From: Sinotaia quadrata
Taxonomy: Eukaryota; Mollusca; Gastropoda; Architaenioglossa; Viviparidae
Reading direction: 5' to 3'
Length of the DNA: 64,000 nt
Assembly (NCBI GenBank): GCA_028829895.1
Contig: CM054177.1
Span: forward strand, 46,085,164 to 46,149,163
Shown: positions 59,245-64,000 of the stretch, piece by piece
Numbering within the stretch: position 1 is the stretch's first letter
How the letters are laid out: every line of letters begins with the position of its first letter
Notes under the pieces: generated by a model
Database searches by the model: none
Told to the model about the DNA's origin: nothing
The model's input: the letters and a program-made list of their open reading frames with translations, nothing else
Position numbers and translations under genes: made by a program

Positions 59245-59635
59245 CAAAATATCAGGCAATTGTAGCTCTCAATAAATCTAACAGAACAGTAGCAAGCAGC
59301 AAGCTAATCCAAGTGATAGAAACATAAAAACAAAAGAAAGAAATTATAGAAAAATACCAGGATCTCAGATTAGATATCCAGAAAATCTGGAATGCCAAAG
59401 CAGAAATGATACCTGTAGTGATAGGAGCCTTGGAGAACATAACCTCTGAGTTGGAAGGCTATTTGAATAAACTCCCTGGAAACCACCAACTATTCAAAGC
59501 AGCGCTCCTCGGAAGTGCTCATATACTCAGTAAAACCTCGGATCTTCCAGAATCTTGGTAAGATTGCTTCGCAACCGAGAGTCAACAGAGGTCGTGAAAA
59601 AAGACTGAATAATGATGATGATGATGATGATTTAA
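59245..59635 (+). pseudogene. LINE (non-LTR retrotransposon) 3' coding end, 5' truncated
   Basis: Frame 59328-59561 encodes KYQDLRLDIQKIWNAKAEMI, PVVIGALE and YLNKLPGNHQLFKAALLGSA, then stop. This is the signature found after the reverse-transcriptase domain at the end of many animal LINE ORF2 proteins. The reverse transcriptase itself is absent. An upstream stop at 59325 and out-of-frame residues show decay. A (GAT)n tail at 59610-59633 fits a LINE 3' end. Clade not assigned. Confidence 0.8.
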
Positions 59636-60840
59636 AAATGGCAGATAAAAGTCCACATCTTTCAGATATTTATGGACGTAGGGAGCCAGAGGTATGAGTG
59701 ATATCCTTGCCTGACCCATAGGCTCCGCGAGAAGGAAAAGTGGTTCCTTCTAAAAGACACTCACATCTATCATTATGATGATGAAAACTATGTGATTTCA
59801 GACCGGACGTCGGCCACATAACAAGAAATAGAAATGGCTGACTTACACATGAAGTGGAAAATCTTTCAAGATGACGTTTTGTCACTACTACTGATCTGTA
59901 TAAACTAGCCTAACAAAATCTTCTCAGCAAAGTCAAATAAAGCCAGGTTAGGATTCAGAATGAAAGTGGAGCACTTAATGAACCACTGAACATGGATAAT
60001 CCCAAGAAGAAATTAAGTTTGACATCGATCCTCATATCAATACTTTTAAGGTTTTCAATTTGGACATTCACATGAAATTCAAACTTTATAAAGCTATAAT
60101 AAAATCTTACCACGCAAACCTATGAAGATCCCAAAGGATCCCAAAATGCCCATTTTGCAATGTCGTGAATGAAACAACATAAGGTATGTTAACTGAGTTT
60201 CAGACTAGATGAACTAAATGCATTCAAAAGAAACTATAAAATTCCGAAATTCCTACGTACGGAATAAAGACCAGTAAAGCATGGATACATCAGCCAGAAG
60301 CCGTTATTCAAACACAAGTTCAACTACATTGGGACTTCAGAATTGACCGTTTCCGGCATGACGACAGGATATTGTAGCTGTCACCAAGATAGAGACATTG
60401 ATGATTAACATCTGAACAAATTGCCAGAAATAGAAAATCAAAAGGGCAGAAAGAATAGAAAATTACTCTGTAATCCTCTGGATTATACGGACAATTTCAC
60501 TCATAGTGTTGAAATGAACTACCAAAGAAAAAAGGAAGCCAAAGCTTCAAGAAAAATTAATGATGTGTGAAAGTGAATAAGCCCCGGGACTTAGGGATAA
60601 TGAGCTGCAGCAGGCCGGGAACTCGTGTCGAATGTGATTCAATGATACAAATCACCAACAAAGGGAAAGAACCAATACTGCACTGGACAGAAAAATCTAC
60701 GACAAAGGGAAAGAACCAAAACCTCACTGGACAGAAACCTACTTGAGAAAACATCGAAAGTGACACGTACTGATTTTGGCAGACACTGCACAATTTCACA
60801 GATTACTTGTGAGAATGTATAGTTGCAGACACTAGACTGT
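59636..60840. other. Unassigned sequence with decayed ORF-like stretches
   Basis: Several plus-strand segments read open for 20-40 codons between stops (for example 59719-59806, and around 60008-60125), and codon use looks less random than in neighbouring DNA. I recognise no domain. It may be a decayed transposon or pseudogene. Confidence 0.35.
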
Positions 60841-61221
60841 AAGCGTGATTATTTTTTTTTAAGAGTAGAGGAAAGTGCTATAGCTATCTGAAGTATGTAG
60901 ATGTATAGTAACATAAAATTTCTGGTGCAGAGACTAGTAAATTATGTTTTATTAAAGCCCTGTATCAATATTTAAATTATGGTAAAAGCATCTTATCTTT
61001 TATTGGTGATCATATATCTTTATGTTATTCATAACTGTAATTATAGCATGTTCATTGTTATCGATTCATGCTCACCTGTGGGCGAGAAAACGAGTCACTG
61101 AGACATCCGTAGTCACTACATTGTGGAGTCGTTTAAATAGATTAGCACGGAATAGATTTATAATCGAAATTAATAAATTACAAAATTACATACATTATCC
61201 CTATTCTGTCACAAGATGAAG
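60841..61221. other. AT-rich intergenic DNA
   Basis: No feature recognised. Confidence 0.4.
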
Positions 61222-62023
61222 AACTCGCCACAAATATCAAGATCTTAGGTTGGAAATCTGGAGACCTGGCCACAAATATCAAGATCTTAGGTTGGAAATC
61301 TGGAGACCTGGCCACAAATATCAAGATCTTAGGTTGGAAATCTGGAGACCTGGCCACAAATATCAAGATCTTAGGTTGGAAATCTGGAGACCTGGCCACA
61401 AATATCAAGATCTTAGGTTGGAAATCTGGAGACCTCGTCACAAATATCAAGATCTTAGGTTGGAAATCTGGAGACATCGTCACAAATATCAAGATCTTAG
61501 GTTGGAAATCTGGAGACCTCGTCACAAATATCAAGATCTTAGGTTGGAAATCTGGAGACATCGTCACAAATATCAAGATCTTAGGTTGGAAATCTGGAGA
61601 CCTGGCCACAAATATCAAGATCTTAGGTTGGAAATCTGGAGACCTCGTCACAAATATCAAGATCTTAGGTTGGAAATCTGGAGACATCGTCACAAATATC
61701 AAGATCTTAGGTTGGAAATCTGGAGACCACGCTACAAGAAAAAGGATCTTAGATTAGAAATCTGGGGACCTCGCCACAAATATCAGGATCTCTGGTTAGA
61801 AATCCGGAGTCTCTGGAACATAAAAGCAGACGTAATAGCGAACATAGCACGAACCCTTGAAAGTTACCTGAATAAACTGCCAGGCGCATTGCTAAAAGCA
61901 ATTCTCCGTGGAAGTACCAATATCTTTCATCAGCCCTTGGTGTCAGGAATCCAAGAAGGATTCCGAAATAAAAATCTCATCCAAATAAGTAACAGGAGAA
62001 TCAATAATATTAATTTTAAATGA
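61222..62023 (+). pseudogene. LINE 3' coding end with in-frame 42-bp tandem expansion
   Basis: An open frame of 257 codons (61250-62023). The left two thirds is a 14-residue period (HKYQDLRLEIWRPG). The right third continues into KYQDLWLEIRSLWNIKADVI, YLNKLPGALLKAILRGSTNI, the same LINE C-terminal signature as at 59245. The repeat unit corresponds to the KYQDL-EIW segment of the LINE itself, so a piece of LINE coding sequence has been amplified without breaking frame. The rest of the LINE ORF is missing, so I class it as a pseudogene. Confidence 0.82.
61229..61815. repeat. Minisatellite, 42-bp unit, 12 clean plus 2 diverged copies
   Basis: Unit CACAAATATCAAGATCTTAG followed by GTTGGAAATCTGGAGACCTGGC. 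Twelve near-identical units (61229-61732) are followed by two diverged ones next to the LINE sequence. The last bases vary (CCTGGC, CCTCGT, CATCGT), and CCTCGT/CATCGT alternate as an 84-bp dimer. Confidence 0.97.
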
Positions 62024-62206
62024 CTACTACTTTAAAATTGGTAAAAATAATAATATTGTCACTTCTAAATAATATTAATTGTAAATGACTACTATTTAAA
62101 ATTAGTAACAATAATAGTAATATTATCACTTCTAAATAATATTAATTTTAAATGACTACTACTTTAAAATTAGTAATAATAATAGTAATATTATCATTTC
62201 TAAATG
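61995..62206. repeat. Tandem repeat, about 66-70-bp unit, about 3 copies
   Basis: Copies share AATAATATTAATTTTAAATG, ACTACTACTTTAAAATTAGT and TATTATCACTTCTAAAT. It begins in the last codons of the LINE frame. Confidence 0.93.
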
Positions 62207-62504
62207 TAGTATAGTAATAGTAGTAATACTTCTGCTAATAATAATACAAGTAATAATAAAAATAAAATAATAACAATAATATTAATAATAATAAAAGTAG
62301 AGAGAAAGTAATAGTAGTAGTAAAATCTGGTGTTTTGAGCGTGACAGTGTTTTGAACGTGACAGCGTTTTGAGCAAAAGGTAAATGTGGCGAGCTAGAGG
62401 GAGGGTGTGGAATGGTGGGAGGAAGGGCGGAGTGGTGATGGGAACACTACTGACTAGGGTGTGGCAAAATCGGGCTTGCTCGGTATTCTGCACGCCACCC
62501 CAAA

Positions 62505-62748
62505 ATCACCAGTATTGTATTTGCGAGGAAATGCTTTTTAAGGATTGGTGTACAGCATTGTATTTATGAGGAAATTCTTATTAAGGATTGGTGTACAGCA
62601 TTGTATTTATGAGGAAATGCTTTTAAGGATTGGTGTACAGTATTGTATTTATGAGGAAATTATTTTTTTGTTAAGGATTGGTGTACAACATTGTATTTAT
62701 GAGGAAATGCTATTTTGTTAAGGATTGGTGTACAGTATTGTTTAGTAG
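62505..62748. repeat. Tandem repeat, about 47-57-bp unit, about 5 copies
   Basis: Core AAGGATTGGTGTACAGCATT, GTATTTATGAGGAAATGCT, with length differences at a T-rich joint. Confidence 0.95.
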
Positions 62749-63083
62749 ACCTCGATGTGTGAGTTTTAATTGATGTAGGGCCCTGTAATATTCCTGAAGA
62801 CCCCAATGTAGGCTACATTTCTGGCTGGTTGTGTGCTGCAAGTTCAGCGTACTCTGTCTTTATTCTCTGTCAAACAATGGTGATAATTACGGTCCATTTT
62901 CATAGTTCTTCACTTGATTTCAATTTGAAAATCAAAGAACACTATTATATTGTCACTGCCTGGACACAATACAATTGCTGAAATGTAATAAACGTCATTA
63001 TGCATTGATGAATAACATTCAAAAGTTTTGCAGGGACAATATGTGATATAACAGTATGTATAACTTATACAGTGAGAGAATTG
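62749..63083. other. Intergenic DNA, nothing recognised
   Basis: No supported feature. Confidence 0.4.
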
Positions 63084-63085
63084 AC

Positions 63086-63105
63086 AGACAGACAGACAGA
63101 CAGAC

Positions 63106-63189
<84 letters not shown>

Positions 63190-63190
63190 T
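63086..63190. repeat. (GACA)n(GATA)n microsatellite
   Basis: Five or six GACA units switch to about 20 perfect GATA units. Confidence 0.98.
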
Positions 63191-63520
63191 TTCATTACAT
63201 CATGGAGGATGTCAAGGAAATAGAAATGACTATATTCCGTTTAAACTGTAAATTAAGTTATAAATGTAGCATAGGGCAAACACTGTGTGAGTTGGTAAGC
63301 AAACCCTGACATACTAAATGTTCTATGTGCATTGCACAAACATACACATATACAGACTTACACGTTCATAGACGTAATAAAACAAAAATCTACAACAAAT
63401 CAAAGACGTAATGATTCACAAGGCTTTCTAATTTCTTCTAACGCGGAGTTTAAATGCTCTAGATTTTTAAATCCTGGAATATGATTAGCAGACTCAAAGC
63501 CAGCTTCAACTTCTACACCC
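63191..63520. other. Intergenic DNA, nothing recognised
   Basis: No supported feature. Confidence 0.4.
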
Positions 63521-63650
63521 AAACCAACTCACCATGGTTACAGACAAAGCCAGGTTAAAGTGTGCACCTAGGCCAACTCAAAATGGTTACAGACAAAACC
63601 AGCTGAAACTGCGCATCCAGGCCAATTCAAAATGGTTAACAGACTCAAAA
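63521..63650. repeat. Tandem repeat, about 51-bp unit, about 2.6 copies
   Basis: Copies share CCAACTCAMMATGGTTACAG followed by ACAAARCCAG and a variable TGTGCACC or TGCGCATCC segment. Confidence 0.88.
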
Positions 63651-64000
63651 CTATCTACAGACAATCAATGCAAGGTATAGTCCAACTCTCAATCCCGTTA
63701 TGTACGTTTTTATTAAATGCTTGTATCGAGCCATTTTGCATCATGGTAAGTAAATATCTTTTTATTAAGAGTGTATACGTATTTTCTACATAATGAAATA
63801 ATTTTCAGACTTGTATCTGAAAATCATAATTGATTTGGTATAGGACCTACAGGTACAGATCTGATTCTCGCTTGTAGACGAAATATTTCTAACGCATTAA
63901 AGTTCAAATGTTTCTGGCACGGTTACAAAAAATGAAACTTTCTAACTTATAGACACTACAGAGAAGGATATTCCCAGTTCAGTGTACTCAGACATCCAAA
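63651..64000. other. AT-rich DNA to the window end
   Basis: No supported feature. Confidence 0.4.

Overview
This window is eukaryotic nuclear DNA, most likely from an invertebrate animal. The evidence is a spliced zinc-transporter gene with consensus splice sites, long AT-rich non-coding stretches, dozens of micro- and minisatellites, LINE and hAT transposon remnants, and no operon-like gene packing. The overall texture (GATA/GACA arrays, short-unit minisatellites, hAT and Mutator-like elements) would fit a mollusc or another lophotrochozoan. That placement is an impression, not a demonstration.

There is one convincing protein-coding gene. It is a ZIP-family (SLC39A, ZIP1/2/3-like) zinc transporter on the plus strand, with two coding exons: about 13667-13970 and 24232-25394. 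They are joined by a phase-1 intron of about 10.26 kb, and an AATAAA signal lies at 25627. The joined reading frame gives about 488 residues with eight predicted membrane helices. The loop between helices 3 and 4 is very long and Gly/Ser/Asp-rich. The intron holds a Mutator-like MITE with a 9-bp target duplication, two copies of a dispersed repeat family, and many tandem repeats.

Layout: 1-6660 is AT-rich intergenic DNA with small tandem repeats and repeat-family copy A. 6663-9233 holds two large minisatellites (23-bp and 42-bp units). 9234-13570 is intergenic DNA with a TCA-rich stretch, a GATA array and 49- and 60-65-bp repeats. 13571-25632 is the ZIP gene. 25633-51390 is a long gene-free stretch with about 25 minisatellites, a near-perfect 47-bp-arm hairpin at 31496-31596, an antisense repeat-family copy (D) inserted into a minisatellite, and a 35-bp array carrying TGACGTA. 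51390-52217 is an internally deleted hAT transposon with exact 8-bp target duplications. 52690-53329 is repeat-family copy E. 54071-55200 is a GATA array followed by a polypurine tract. 59245-59635 and 61222-62023 are two LINE 3' coding ends; the second has had part of its coding sequence expanded into a 42-bp in-frame minisatellite.

I found no tRNA, rRNA, CRISPR array or second multi-exon gene that I could support. Most long open frames here come from tandem repeats whose unit length is a multiple of three. The best candidates for something undescribed are the LINE-derived coding minisatellite, the hairpin at the junction of two minisatellites, the MITE, the five-copy repeat family, and the sheer number of unrelated minisatellites.
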